Of a DNA stretch of 64,000 nt, positions 40,395-50,781 are shown piece by piece. The position numbers were made by a program, and so were the translations under genes. Below the pieces are notes generated by a model. The model saw only the letters and a program-made list of their open reading frames with translations, made no database searches and was not told where the DNA came from. Each line of letters starts with the position of its first letter. Positions within the stretch are counted from its first letter, which is position 1. The stretch is from Coemansia sp. RSA 487 (taxonomy: Eukaryota; Kickxellomycota; Kickxellomycetes; Kickxellales; Kickxellaceae): the NCBI GenBank assembly GCA_027577595.1, contig JANBRJ010000053.1, forward strand, positions 51,736 to 115,735. Direction: 5' to 3'.

Positions 40395-41763
40395 CGATTT
40401 GCTTTCTTCCGCTGCCGCTTTTTCGCGTTTGGTGTGGGTATATATGTACAGAACAAAAACAGAAAGAAAGAAAGATAAACAGATATAGATGAACGCGCTT
40501 TGACTTTTTGCTTTATTGTTGTTAGCAACAAAAAAAAAAAGAAATGATAAAAAGTGTAAACTGAGAAGAGGGAGGTGGTGGTGTAAACATTTACCAGCAT
40601 GCTCACAAAGCAACACAAGCAGTAATTTTTTTCTTTCTACGCTATGATGGCAAAAATAGAAGCTTTTTCGAAGCAAAAAAAAAAAAAAGGCGCACTCTAC
40701 CACAGCGATCTGCAATAGAGCGCATGTCTTTCAAAGGGCGCTTTCACCTTTGGCAATTACACATGCTGTGCTTATGAGAGAGAAAAGCTAGTACCAAAAA
40801 AAAGATCCCAGGCCAATTCTATGAAAACGCACGCACAAAAAGTCTATTGATTGATAACCAAGAAAAAAGTCAGCAGCGCTAGACCTTTCTCTTTGCGAAG
40901 AAAGGAGGTTTATAGAAGACATGGCTTCCGTGATGTGTAAAAGCTGTGCTACTTATGAGAAAACACAGCTAATGCACAATATCGGAGGAAAAGAGACCAA
41001 GGTAAGGTAGCTGTTTTTGAAACTTTTCATTTATTTACTTATTTACTTTAGGAAAATGACTAGTTGACGTACCATTCGCTGTTGATTGCCATGGCCCATG
41101 GAAGCGCGGCCATGGCGCTATATAATCACTGCAGCTTTCCAAGATAATAGATAGCATGAATCCTGCTGACGTTATCGCTACTTCCAAATGGTCTGCCATG
41201 AAAAGCTCTCCATTAGAGCCAAGAGCTCCCTTGACGGCACTAAAGCCTGAGGCCACGTAGGGTTTACCTATGGTACCGATATCTGTTGCTTTACAAACGA
41301 TTGAAAGACGTGAAAGGAACCTTGCATAGAAAAGTATGCTTTCATCTACTAAATATCGTCTACAGAACATGCGGATGATGCTTGCAGCGGCTGGCAGTCG
41401 ACATTTGCCTTGTCCGTTCTACTTCTAATAACAAAGCAAAGTGGTATTGCATAATGCTTTCCGTTTTCTATCGGTGAGAATAATTGTTGTTGTTTTCCCG
41501 TTTGTAAGCATATGACCTCGATTTCCTCTAATTTTAACCCACCCATGTCTATGCTAAACAGACACCACCTACCAGCTACGTCACACTTCTATACTCTGCT
41601 TTAGTTGCCCTTGACTTCATGCGCAGCTCTTAAAAAGGCATGCGCTGTTGCTTTTTCTTTGATTGCTGTTATTGAGTCCCTATCTAATATCGCTCTTGGT
41701 GATGATGCCAATCGACGAAAGGGAAGGGGGTGGTTATGAGTATGTAGTACTTTGTTGGCGCAT
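40395..41763. other. Long interval with two coding-like minus-strand frames
   Basis: From 41035 to 41546 on the minus strand two adjacent frames look coding-like. One starts MGGLKLEEIEVICLQTGKQQ (41349-41546). The other contains IGKPYVASGFSAVKGALGSN and FMADHLEVAITSAGFMLSII (41035-41370). They are in different frames and no consistent splice joins them. This may be a decayed gene or part of an unrecognised one. No family was identified. The rest is AT-rich, with A-runs at 40530 and 40677. Confidence 0.25.
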
Positions 41764-44619
41764 TCAAATGATTCTTCGCCACCGGCACACGGCAAGCGCA
41801 ACAATGACAAACACCGCCATGCCTGCAAGGATCAGTCCAAAGTCACGGAGATCGTCGCGGTCGCGCCCAGGAACCTTGACGTTCATCCCAAAGATACCAG
41901 CAACCAGGTTGAGCGGCAGGAAGATGCCAGCAAGCACCGTCATCTGTGTAGCCAGCTGGTTCGTTGTGTTTGACGCATGCGTCAGCTCAAGGTTGATGCG
42001 TGCAAGGTAGTTCCCATGCGCACGTGCCAGGATACGCTCACAGTGATGCACGGACGCCGTCAGCGCAATCAAATGGTCATGCACATCCGCCAGGTACTTT
42101 GTGACGTCAGGAACTAGCTGCCGCTTGTCAGATCCATCCTTTGGCGGAGCGTTGTAGCGAGGAGCATCGTCAGTCTTTCGCGCCCACTCGTACAGGTCGC
42201 CTTCTTCCTCGTCGCTGGTCAGCAGCTGGCTCTCCACCGCGTCCGTGTCGCTGTCCGTGTCCTTGTCGGCATACTCAACTCTGAGCCCAGGCATGCTTCC
42301 CGAACGTCTGGGTATTGTGCCTTCCGCTTCCACATCTTCGGCACTTGCGCGCGGCGTGCTACGCATTCGCCGCTTGCCTACTGATCGGGGCGATATGGCG
42401 GGGATGACAGTGTCCAGCCCCATCTTGGACTGCACTCGCCGCTCAATTGCACGCAGCACTTCTGCCTTCCCGTGCATCAGACGAACAAGCCAAAGCGCAT
42501 GCCTGCGCTCAATGCCAATGCGTTTCAGTACGTCGTCGTGTTCGGCGCGTGTCAGGATCAGCACGAGCTCATCGATTGCATCCACCTCCAGCTCCAGCAG
42601 CCTCGTTGTGGGCACCAGCGTATCGGTGATATCGTCCAGAAGCAGATATGCAATATAGTCCGGCGTGATCTGGACAAGATCCTCGTCAAGCTTGAGGCGA
42701 GCAACCGTGTTCCGCACGTGCGGCACGCTATGGTAGTGCAGCGTAATTATTCCGTCAGCTAAAACAATCACGTACAGCGGCGCTGGTTCATCCAGGGCTT
42801 CGTCGCCGAAACTGCCTGGAAAATCCTGCTGCAATGCAGCTTGGTTCTGCAACGTGTACCGGGTCGTGTGCAGATTGGCGTCATCCGTGGCAGCTTGCTT
42901 GGTCTTTGAGCGGCGGGAAACAAGCGAGGCTAGGTTGCGCAAACCCAGCCATGGAAGCATACCGCGCGGTCTAGTGCTCTGGCTGCTGGAACCCGCAGTT
43001 GACGATGAAGCCACTTCTCCTCCAGACATCTTTTCGCCCTGGTCTTCTACGATATCGTGTGTCTCGACTGCAAGGCCCTGGCTCTTCGCTGCACTGTCCC
43101 ACGACGGCTGCACACGGTGCGCAATGTCGCGCACAAACGATTTGCGCTTCGCTGGGCCTTTCTGGGCATGGCGGTTTCTCACGTGGCTGCCGTACGCATC
43201 GCCCTGATCGTACATGATCTCGCCAGAGTCCCTCGATACAGGGTCGGTGTCCATAGCGACGTTGGCCGTGCTTGCACCAGCGGGCCTTTCAGGTGGCTGC
43301 TGAGTGCCCATAGATGTGCGGTAGCAGATAACATCGTAGTGGCGGAACGACTTGTAGTTGTCCTGCGACAAACCGTTCTCGCGCATCAGCAGCAGCTCCT
43401 CGGTGGTCAGCGGATGGAAGTTGAAGATGCGCGACAGCGCCGTGATCTCGCCATCAGCTGGGTTCATAATGTCAAGCCAAAACACCTTGGGGCACGACTC
43501 TGGGCCGCCGCCAGCTCCAGGGCTGCGAGAAGAAGTGGAGCTGTCGTTCTCGTCCGACAAGTCGGGCAGCTTGGGAAAAGGAGAGGATGGGCCACCAGCG
43601 TCGTCGTCCAGGGAATGCTGGCTGCTGCTCGTGTCTGCTCTGCCCTTCCGGTGGCCGAACTGTGTGCGTGTGTAGTTTGGATGCAGGAAATCGTTACCTG
43701 GAGCTCTGCTAGGTGCCACTTGGTCGCCGGGGCTTGTGGCTTCGGTGATGGAATCGGCACTGGTGATCGAGAGCTGTGGGGGAATGGCGTAGGGCACTGG
43801 CACGTGACCACCACTTCTCGAAGAAGCTGCACCAAGACCCCCCATATCACTGGACCTGTCAGACATGCCGTCGCCTACCACGCGAGCAGCAAGTCCTGGT
43901 GCTTCTTCCGCATCGTTGTCCGCGTGGCTGGAGGACCTTTTGCTGTCATCTGCATCGTCCAGGGCCTGGCGGATAAGGGCATCAAGGCCGCTGGCCTCGT
44001 CGGTGCGCAGGGTCTGCACATCGGTAGCACGCACAGTGCCTGTGCGTGGCGAGTAGAAAGTGAACCTGAACGCCTGGTTGTTCCATATCTCGTCGTTTTC
44101 CTTGAGCAGCAGCTGTGCAAGCGGGCCATTCAAGTCGCCGTCGGAGTCACTGTCCTCCTCGTAGTCAAACAAGTCATCGATGTCGTGGAGGTGAAGCGGG
44201 GGCGTCGAATGGATGCTGGCTATCGACGTCCGCCGCGACCTGCTTGGCCTGTGGATACTGGCAATGGATGTCCGCCGCGACTCGCTTGGCTTGTGGCTGA
44301 TGTCTATAGACACAAGCGACCTGCGGCTACGGCTTGCCTCGCGGGCGCTTCCAGAACCCTCCAGTGGCGAGATGGGCGTGCTACCGGGCGGGTTCCACGA
44401 GCTGGCCGACCGCGACTGCCAGCGTCCGAGGCGGTATTTGCGGTGGTGGCTTGGGGTGTGCGACCGTTTGAGCTTTCCAGTACCTGACCATTGCTTGAGC
44501 GCATCCAGATCAACGCCTGTCCTGGGAAGCGACCCGGCCGTTGCAACAGTTGCTGGCATCTGCTGCTGCTGTCGTGTGAACGGTAGTGGGGCATTATCGG
44601 CACTTTGTGCGCGAACCAT
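41764..44619 (-). CDS. Mnr2/Alr-type CorA magnesium transporter, GMN intact
   Basis: A 951-residue protein. The disordered N-terminus has Arg/Ser repeats (SRRTSIASIH twice at about 113-145). FRFTFYSPRTGTVRATDVQT (about 180) opens the CorA domain. VFWLDIMNPADGEITALSRI, FHPLTTEELLLMREN, TPDYIAYLLLDDITDTLVPT and LELEVDAIDELVLI follow. The pore helix YLARINLELTHASNTTNQLA and the canonical LVAGIFGMNVKVPGRD near 905-920 precede a second membrane helix and a basic end (CRWRRII). Known family role: Mg2+ transport. An acidic and Ser-rich insertion splits the cytosolic domain (about 490-610), as in other fungal Mnr2 proteins. It lies between the hydrolase and the mannosyltransferase genes. Confidence 0.92.
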   Translation of the reverse strand: MVRAQSADNAPLPFTRQQQQMPATVATAGSLPRTGVDLDALKQWSGTGKLKRSHTPSHHRKYRLGRWQSRSASSWNPPGSTPISPLEGSGSAREASRSRRSLVSIDISHKPSESRRTSIASIHRPSRSRRTSIASIHSTPPLHLHDIDDLFDYEEDSDSDGDLNGPLAQLLLKENDEIWNNQAFRFTFYSPRTGTVRATDVQTLRTDEASGLDALIRQALDDADDSKRSSSHADNDAEEAPGLAARVVGDGMSDRSSDMGGLGAASSRSGGHVPVPYAIPPQLSITSADSITEATSPGDQVAPSRAPGNDFLHPNYTRTQFGHRKGRADTSSSQHSLDDDAGGPSSPFPKLPDLSDENDSSTSSRSPGAGGGPESCPKVFWLDIMNPADGEITALSRIFNFHPLTTEELLLMRENGLSQDNYKSFRHYDVICYRTSMGTQQPPERPAGASTANVAMDTDPVSRDSGEIMYDQGDAYGSHVRNRHAQKGPAKRKSFVRDIAHRVQPSWDSAAKSQGLAVETHDIVEDQGEKMSGGEVASSSTAGSSSQSTRPRGMLPWLGLRNLASLVSRRSKTKQAATDDANLHTTRYTLQNQAALQQDFPGSFGDEALDEPAPLYVIVLADGIITLHYHSVPHVRNTVARLKLDEDLVQITPDYIAYLLLDDITDTLVPTTRLLELEVDAIDELVLILTRAEHDDVLKRIGIERRHALWLVRLMHGKAEVLRAIERRVQSKMGLDTVIPAISPRSVGKRRMRSTPRASAEDVEAEGTIPRRSGSMPGLRVEYADKDTDSDTDAVESQLLTSDEEEGDLYEWARKTDDAPRYNAPPKDGSDKRQLVPDVTKYLADVHDHLIALTASVHHCERILARAHGNYLARINLELTHASNTTNQLATQMTVLAGIFLPLNLVAGIFGMNVKVPGRDRDDLRDFGLILAGMAVFVIVALAVCRWRRII

Positions 44620-45576
44620 TTGCTAATCTAAAGTAGCCGACAATTCGACTAAATGTATTAACAGGAAAAGAGGTATATACAAACAAGAACAAAAAAAATA
44701 ACAGAACAAATAAAGCGAAAGAAAAAGCAAAGAAATGAGGGCCAAACTGTTGGTTTGTTTTTGCAAGAAGTGTGTGGCCCAACCAGAGCAAGCGATGGAA
44801 CTCGATTATTGTGCAGAAACTTGTTTTTTGTGGAGCACAGCTAAAAATGGAAAGATATTAAAGGCAGTGGATGGACAGATGAGCTGATGGACAGGACTAA
44901 AATGGAATGTTCTCATCAGAAGCGACTGATGGGCAACTTTTATTGAATACCAGGGCACCTCCTTCAGCTGAGCGTTCACAGTCATGCCAGACGCTTGCCA
45001 TCTTTGCTGCCACACGCTGAACATGCATATGGTCGACATTTCCAGCGCTGGCGTAAATACAACGATCCGCAATTCGCTTCTTGGCATCAACTTAATGGGA
45101 ACGCACTCAGCCCCAGGACAATCGATTAGCCCTTCAAATGCTCCCTTGTGCAGACAAAAAAAAAAAACCTCTGGACAATTTGCCAAATGTTATCCCCCCA
45201 CCAATCGATATGCAAGGTTCTTTTATGTTTATACATACTTCAGAACACCATGCATACATATCGACTTTGCCAAGGCATTTGGAGCAGATCCATGCCAGAA
45301 CATACACAACCCAGCAGTTTCTGGGACTATGTGCTGGTAAAACAGACATGCAAGCAGTAGAACGACCACACAACGAACAGCCAACTTTCCCCTCCCTTTG
45401 TATTCAAAACGTTAATTTCTTTATATCTGAGCATGCAGTAGCCTTTTTTTCTGCTGGGTTATAACTCAGTTGCAAAACGCCTCCTCTTCTTTTTTCTTTT
45501 CTTTTGTGAGCGGTGCTATTATTTCTTTTATTTTTAGTATTCAGACAACGACAGACAAGCATCAACACAATAAAAA
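44620..45576. other. Interval with a possible 3' exon on the minus strand
   Basis: Between 44897 and 45090 the minus strand has a frame of about 63 residues after an AG acceptor (45091-45092) with a CTAAT-like branch site. It contains KKRIADRCIYASAG, VDHMHVQRVAAKMASVWHDC and GALVFNKSCPSVAS. Another frame across the same DNA is open from 45186 to 44806, so the true one is unclear. A poly-T tract (minus strand, near 45160) could be the polypyrimidine tract of an intron. No family is recognised and no first exon could be fixed. Confidence 0.2.
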
Positions 45577-46704
45577 ATGGTAGCTTCGCGCCGACTGGTC
45601 GCCATATGCAAGTTCTGTGGCATCTTGACGGTGCTAGGGCTTTTCCTGCACTTTGGTACGCTGTTCTTCTCGACGCGCTACAACACCAACGGACAAAGCA
45701 TCTTCTCAATGTGGAGCAACTCGCTTGCTACAGAGAGTAGCTACGGCGGAGGAGCCGACGGCATCGGCGCATACTCACCAGACGGCATCAAGCCTGTTAA
45801 AGCAGCGCTGGTAGCGCTGGTGCGCAATGAAGATCTCTATGGGATGCGTAAATCTGTGCGTGAGCTCGAGGACCGGTGGAACCACAAGTACAACTATCCG
45901 TACATTTTCCTAAACGACAAGCCGTTTACCGAAAAGTTCAAAAACGGGATCCGCGACATGACTAAGGCGCACGTCGAGTTTGGCACACTGGAACCGGAGT
46001 CGTGGGGGTACCCGGAGTGGATAGACAAAGAGAAGGCGCGCGAGGAGCGCGAGACGGCCAAGTACATCAAGGGACACAGCGAGTCGTACCGCTTTATGTG
46101 CCGTTTCCAGTCAGGCTTCATTCACAAGCACCCATTGCTCCAGAACCTCGAATTCTACTGGCGCATTGAGCCCGACGTCCACTACTATTGCGACATTGAT
46201 TATGACCCGTTCCTGTACATGAAGAACAACGGGCTCAAGTACGGGTGGAACATTGCGCCCACCGAATATGATCCTACGGTGCGTACGCTGTGGAACACGA
46301 CAGAGTCGTTTATGCAGAAACATCCCGAGCTGATCCCAAAGGACAATATCCTCGACTGGGTACGCGACAGCCAAGGCAGATACACAAAGTGCCACTTTTG
46401 GTCCAACTTTGAGATCGTTGACCTGTCGTTCTACCGGAGCAAAGAGTACCAAATGTTCTTTGACCACTTGGATCATGCCGGGGGCTTCTTCTACGAGCGC
46501 TGGGGCGACGCACCCATCCATTCGATAGCAGTGGCCATGTTCCTGAGCAAGAAACAAGTTCACTACTTTGACGACATCGGCTATTACCATCCAGCAATGG
46601 CACACTGTCCTGCTGGCTCAAATGAGCGTGGCAAGTGCTTGTGCGAGCCACGCGACGGTTGGGCTCGTGGATTCACTTGCGCAAAGCGCTGGCTCAGCAT
46701 CTAA
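45577..46704 (+). CDS. Golgi alpha-1,2-mannosyltransferase, KRE2/MNT1 (GT15) family
   Basis: A 375-residue type II membrane protein. A short cytosolic N-terminus is followed by a membrane anchor (about 10-30, ILTVLGLFLHFGTLFF). After a short stem the GT15 catalytic domain covers the rest: ALVALVRNEDLYGMRKSVRE, NHKYNYPYIFLNDKPFTEKF, FYWRIEPDVHYYCDIDYDPF with the EPD motif, KCHFWSNFEIVDLSFYRS, and GGFFYERWGDAPIHSIAVAM followed by CEPRDGWARGFTCAKRW. These are strict family signatures. It transfers mannose from GDP-mannose onto O- and N-linked glycans in the Golgi. Length is typical. The paralogue within the KTR set cannot be told apart by eye. Confidence 0.94.
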   Translation: MVASRRLVAICKFCGILTVLGLFLHFGTLFFSTRYNTNGQSIFSMWSNSLATESSYGGGADGIGAYSPDGIKPVKAALVALVRNEDLYGMRKSVRELEDRWNHKYNYPYIFLNDKPFTEKFKNGIRDMTKAHVEFGTLEPESWGYPEWIDKEKAREERETAKYIKGHSESYRFMCRFQSGFIHKHPLLQNLEFYWRIEPDVHYYCDIDYDPFLYMKNNGLKYGWNIAPTEYDPTVRTLWNTTESFMQKHPELIPKDNILDWVRDSQGRYTKCHFWSNFEIVDLSFYRSKEYQMFFDHLDHAGGFFYERWGDAPIHSIAVAMFLSKKQVHYFDDIGYYHPAMAHCPAGSNERGKCLCEPRDGWARGFTCAKRWLSI

Positions 46705-46866
46705 AGCTTATTATGCATTTTTTTCTTCTCTGCTTCAGCATGCCCGTCCGGAAAGGTTAAAATCTCACCCGCCATGGGTGTTGGCTGGGTAGGATCGACG
46801 TTGCAAGTCCAGGATTTTGTTTAATTCGCTTGGCGATTAGACGACGGCTTTCAACGATCAGCCTGG

Positions 46867-47360
46867 GCAATGAAAGTATATCTGTCTGCACAGTACTCTC
46901 AGCCAGCATTATGCCACAATTCACAAATGCTTAGTAGCACCTCTTTTACAAGAGGTGGCAGCACGTTCTGGTCATATAGGCACTAGTCGACTGACTCCAG
47001 ATACCGTCTCTTCAGCTAGAAACGAATCTGCAGCCAAAAAGACAGCGACCAAGGCAAGCACCAGACACGAATTTTCAATTAACCATTTCCACTACCAATA
47101 AAATGTCCTAGCTAATAAAGCAAGGTAGTTTGTGTGGATGATGGTACGATCCCTACCCATTGCTTGATGCCCCAAGCTATAGCCCACAGAAAAACAACAA
47201 AACATGGAAATTTTTCAGTAACAGTCTATAAACACCACCACCACCACAAACTACAAACATACAGCAGATATTTTCCAGCTATACCTGTGTTTACATGATA
47301 AGAATGAATAATATGAATAAACATCAACAATCCACCCAGAAAAACCACGCACCTTTTATA
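46867..47360. repeat. 494-bp segment duplicated at 51846-52339 (copy 1)
   Basis: Aligned at a constant offset of 4,979 bases with the second copy. Only about five to seven differences were seen: two near the left end (ATATC against AGGTC) and the rest in the last 20 bases. The middle of about 455 bases looks identical. It begins at GCAATGAAAGTA, holds CTATAAACACCACCACCACC, and ends at TTATA. It has no open frame of note. No target-site duplication or terminal inverted repeat was seen. A pol III B-box-like GGTACGATCCC lies at 47143-47153. Confidence 0.9.
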
Positions 47361-47589
47361 CCAGATTTCATATTAACTACGAAATATTCAACGAGCAGAC
47401 TAGGTTTGCCCTACAAACCCATGAAAATAATATATATATATACAGCGCACAAAAACAATCTATCAGCTATAAAGCAAAAAACAAGTGGTATATTTGAACA
47501 CACAGAAAAAAATATGCTCTATCCCTATAAACAATCCTACACACGAAAACATTGAATAATTGTTATGAAAATGACTTTTTTCTTCCAAG

Positions 47590-47905
47590 TTCGTAACAGG
47601 TTTTCAGGCAGAACTAAAGTTCCCTATTTATTTTACTAGAAATCATGGCCTTTTGTAGCTGCAAACATTATGCAAAACTGTTATGATAATTGGAAAGTAT
47701 ATACCATATCCTTCCCGACAATATGATTAATTACAATAAAAAGGTAAATTAAAATGAAAAAGAAAAGCGAGGCAACGGCTGCAGCGAAAGAGCTGCGAGC
47801 TTGGCTCCAAAGATGCTCTATGATCATTGCCAAACTGAGCCAGTGGACATATAATGACATATAGTCACGTGCAAGGACTTGGCCCACTGAATGTAGTGCA
47901 CACAC
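47590..47905 (-). pseudogene. Decayed kinase-tail relic
   Basis: The plus strand around 47610-47735 shares AACTAAAGTTC, ATGGCCTTTTGTAGC, ATAATTGG and AATATGATT with the relics at 201-310 and 6790-6925. Read on the minus strand it has stops in every frame. The 74-codon minus frame beginning at 47905 runs into it but has no recognisable domain. Confidence 0.35.
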
Positions 47906-48163
47906 CTTGATCGATATCGTGGAAGATTAAATCATTGCATATTCCTAGACATTGCCATATGAAATTGTAAAAATGACTGTGCGCAGCTGGGAATAGGGGG
48001 AAACTAGCAAAGTCGGGGAAGAAAAAGACAAGTGGAGCTTTTCTTCTTACTCCCATCTTTCTTTATTCTCTTTCTAGCAGACTCTTTAACAAAAAGCTTT
48101 GCATTAATTATTATACACATATGCTACAGTAAGGGGGAATTTGTAATCGGCGTTCTTTTAAAT
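47906..48163. other. Upstream region of GTR2
   Basis: No gene seen; AT-rich with pyrimidine runs close to the proposed first exon. The stretch 47361-47589 between the repeat and the relic is likewise AT-rich and without a recognised feature. Confidence 0.35.
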
Positions 48164-49373
48164 ATGAATGTACGTAGCAATTTGACACAGGATAGGCGGA
48201 TTCTTGGCTTGCAGCGTGTGCATTCCATGCGAGTTCTGTATAAACCACTATTTCTAAATCCATAGCATTGAAAGAGCTTTTTGCATTTCATTTTCACGTT
48301 AGGGTTACGAGAATATCAGCGACGTCGGTGGCGGTAGCGGCAGCATCGGGCTGTATGGACAAGGGCGCGTGGACGAAACAGGGGTAATAACGCAAACTGG
48401 GTCGCCTGTATACGAAGGCTCCCAGGGCAAGCTGTCTGAGCCACTGGCGGATCGGCGAGTGCTGTTCATGGGGCTGCCACGGAGCGGAAAAACTAGCATA
48501 CTCAGCGTGGTATTTGAAGGCATGCCTGCGTACGAAACGCTGGGAATGATGCCGACGCTGCAGCAGGCGGCGTACCAGATGGTAGGGGGCATCACGTTCT
48601 ACGATTTCCCAGGAATTGACTACTATTCGGAGACACAATGCAACATGCCAGACCCGTCGGTGTACGAGGGCGAGAATGCGTCGATTGTATTTGTGATTGA
48701 TTCACAAGGCGATCTCCAGACGGCGCTGGCCACGCTTCATGGTATTATCCGGACAGCGCAGTCGGTGAACCCGCTGATACCAATCAACGTGTTTATTAAC
48801 AAGGTCGACAGCCTGTCCGAGGAGCTGAAGCAGGACATCCACCACGATATCCAGCAGAGTGTGTGGAAAGCAATGCGGTACGATAACCTCAACAGCTCGA
48901 CGTTACAGTTCTACCTGACGACGGTCTTTGACGACAATATCAACGAGGCTATGAGTCGTGTTATCCAGAATCTTGTGCCGCACCGTGGCTCGCTGCAAAC
49001 AATCCTCGACTCGCTTTGCTCAAAGTCAGGACTGGACAAAGTGTTTCTGTTTGACGTTGGCACCAGAATCTACGTTGCAGGCGATTCGTCACCGACCGAC
49101 CCGCAGATCTACAAGTTTGCGTGCCAGACGCTGGATGCCATGGAGTTTGTTGGCCACCTGTGCCAAGAGTATGTCCAGCCAGGCGACGAAGGTATGATGA
49201 TGCAGAAGGTCACATTTGATCTGGAGGCGGGAATCAGGGTGTTTATCTACCAGGTCAACACGTACCTGTCGCTCCTCTGCGTGGGCAACACGCAAGTGAT
49301 TCGCCAGAAAAGCCTGCTAGAGTTCAACGGCTCAAAAGTTGCCAAGGCCATCCGCCAGATCATTCCATCGTGA
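48164..49373 (+). CDS. GTR2: Rag-type GTPase Gtr2 (RagC/D)
   Basis: The main exon is 48303-49373. The frame has no ATG before the GTPase domain. An acceptor (TTTTCACGTTAG) ends at 48302, and a donor GTACGT at 48170 follows ATGAAT in the right phase. The model is therefore a two-codon first exon (48164-48169), a 133-base intron, and 358 residues in all. G1 is FMGLPRSGKTSIL, G3 is FYDFPGID, and G4 is VFINKVD. The C-terminal half is the roadblock-like Rag dimerisation domain (KVFLFDVGTRIYVAGDSSP). Gtr2 pairs with Gtr1 on the vacuole and signals amino-acid sufficiency to TORC1. Gene identity is firm; the first exon is an inference. Confidence 0.9.
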
Positions 49374-49452
49374 AGCTGGGGTCTTTTAATAGAGGAGTTG
49401 TTTCTTTCAAGCTGCTTGTGATCAATGGTATAAAATACAAAAAAAATATGCT

Positions 49453-50781
49453 TTATTTGCTAGGTGATAGCGAGATATCGTGGACAGCACCAAGATGCAC
49501 GCTCAACTCCTCCTGGCGCCTGAACCTAAAGCGACATCCGTCGACGGAGCACGGCAAGAGGCGGCCAGAGATCTCAGGGTTGCTGTACGCCATTCCTGAC
49601 GCAATCTCTAGTATTGTCGGCGAGCGCCTGGTGGAACCAGCATTTTTGGCTGCATCCTTGGTACTATATCTTTTGGCTGATGTTGGCTTCCTTTCGCAGG
49701 CGTTCGGCGAGTTCTGGTGCACAGCCCTAATGTGCTTCCGCAGCGAATGCGGGTACGCGTACGACTTGTCGCACTCGGAGTGTGGACACAGAAACCTCCG
49801 TGCCTCGGGGCTATGAACCATACGCTCATGCATACGCAAGGCGCGCTCGTCAAGATAAAAGCGCGAGCAGTTATCGTACGAGCAAAGAAACATTGGGCGG
49901 TCCGGGTCATGGCGCAGAAGATGTGCAGCCAGCGCGTACCGTTGCTTGAACTGGGCATTGCAAATATCGCATGTGTACGGCTCGGGCTTGTGCGTATCAG
50001 TGCGGTGAGTCTGGAGCTGCGACCATTTGGCAAACGTCTCTGTACATCCTGGCGCGGCACACCGGTACCTGGCATCATTATCGTCGCTGGGGGAGTGCGT
50101 GGCTTTATGTTTTTTGAGCTGTGATGGATACTTGAACGATTTGTCGCACCCGTGGTGGTCGCACCCATACGGGTTTTCCCCAGTGTGCGAGCACTCGTGG
50201 ACGTGCAGCTGGGAGCGCTTGGCAAAGGCACGCACGCACCCGTCGTGAGAGCATACGTGGGGCTTGGAGTCGCTGTGCACCGATGCATGGCGCCGGAGCC
50301 GCTGGTTGGTGACGAACGCCTTGTTGCATCCTGGGTACGTGCAAGAATACGGCCGCTGGTCGGCTTCCAGATGCATCCGCGAGTGCACTATAAGATGGGT
50401 GTCGCGCATGTACGCTTTGCCGCACCCTGGGTATGCGCATACGAAGGGCCGTGCGCCAGAGTGTGTCCGCTCGTGCTCGTCCAGCCGACACGGCCGTGTG
50501 AATGTCTTTCCGCACTCTGGGCACACGTAGTTCTTGGCTGGTGACCGGGAACGCGATGCGGCGGGCGATAGGAGTCCGATGACGTCGCTTTGTTTCTGTG
50601 ATCCAAGCATCTGCCGCTCCAGCTCAGCTGCAACAGATGTGCCGACAGAGCTTGTGCCTTCCTGGGCAAACTGGCGCTCGCCATCTGGCGTCAGAAGCCC
50701 GCCTTCCTTTAGAATGCCTATGCTGTGCTCCTCCATTTCTGAGCGGTGGCCGCTCTCTTCTGTATGCATAGGTTGTTGCAT
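49453..50781 (-). CDS. PZF1: RNA polymerase III factor TFIIIA, C2H2 zinc fingers
   Basis: A 442-residue protein from the ATG at 50779-50781; the frame is open to 50826, but only through a TTG. Nine C2H2 fingers stand in tandem (about 82-360), beginning YVCPECGKTFTRPCRLDEH and including the short seventh finger YTCDICNAQFKQRYALAAH. A tenth (LPCSVDGCRFRF...H...H) follows after about 55 residues. Nine fingers with TGENPY-like linkers and a separated last finger is the fungal TFIIIA arrangement. It binds the 5S rRNA gene and 5S rRNA. Stops of this gene and GTR2 face each other with 79 bases between. Another multi-finger factor cannot be fully excluded. Confidence 0.85.
   Translation of the reverse strand: MQQPMHTEESGHRSEMEEHSIGILKEGGLLTPDGERQFAQEGTSSVGTSVAAELERQMLGSQKQSDVIGLLSPAASRSRSPAKNYVCPECGKTFTRPCRLDEHERTHSGARPFVCAYPGCGKAYMRDTHLIVHSRMHLEADQRPYSCTYPGCNKAFVTNQRLRRHASVHSDSKPHVCSHDGCVRAFAKRSQLHVHECSHTGENPYGCDHHGCDKSFKYPSQLKKHKATHSPSDDNDARYRCAAPGCTETFAKWSQLQTHRTDTHKPEPYTCDICNAQFKQRYALAAHLLRHDPDRPMFLCSYDNCSRFYLDERALRMHERMVHSPEARRFLCPHSECDKSYAYPHSLRKHIRAVHQNSPNACERKPTSAKRYSTKDAAKNAGSTRRSPTILEIASGMAYSNPEISGRLLPCSVDGCRFRFRRQEELSVHLGAVHDISLSPSK

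Noticed and set aside
40395-40715. N-terminal extension of the hydrolase to 40715
   Set aside because: Poly-Phe and Lys-rich low complexity coded by A/T runs; the ATG at 40394 leads directly into the first membrane helix.
43057-44487. 476-codon plus-strand frame opposite the second CorA gene
   Set aside because: Its translation is Arg/Cys/Val-rich with no domain, while the minus frame encodes a complete transporter.
47143-47153. GGTACGATCCC in the 494-bp repeat as a pol III B box, making it a SINE
   Set aside because: One mismatch to the consensus, no convincing A box at the right distance, no terminal A-rich tail and no target duplication.
46880-47325. The 494-bp repeat as a pair of solo LTRs (TGTCTG...CAACA)
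   Set aside because: Homology runs past both proposed ends and neither copy has a five-base target duplication.
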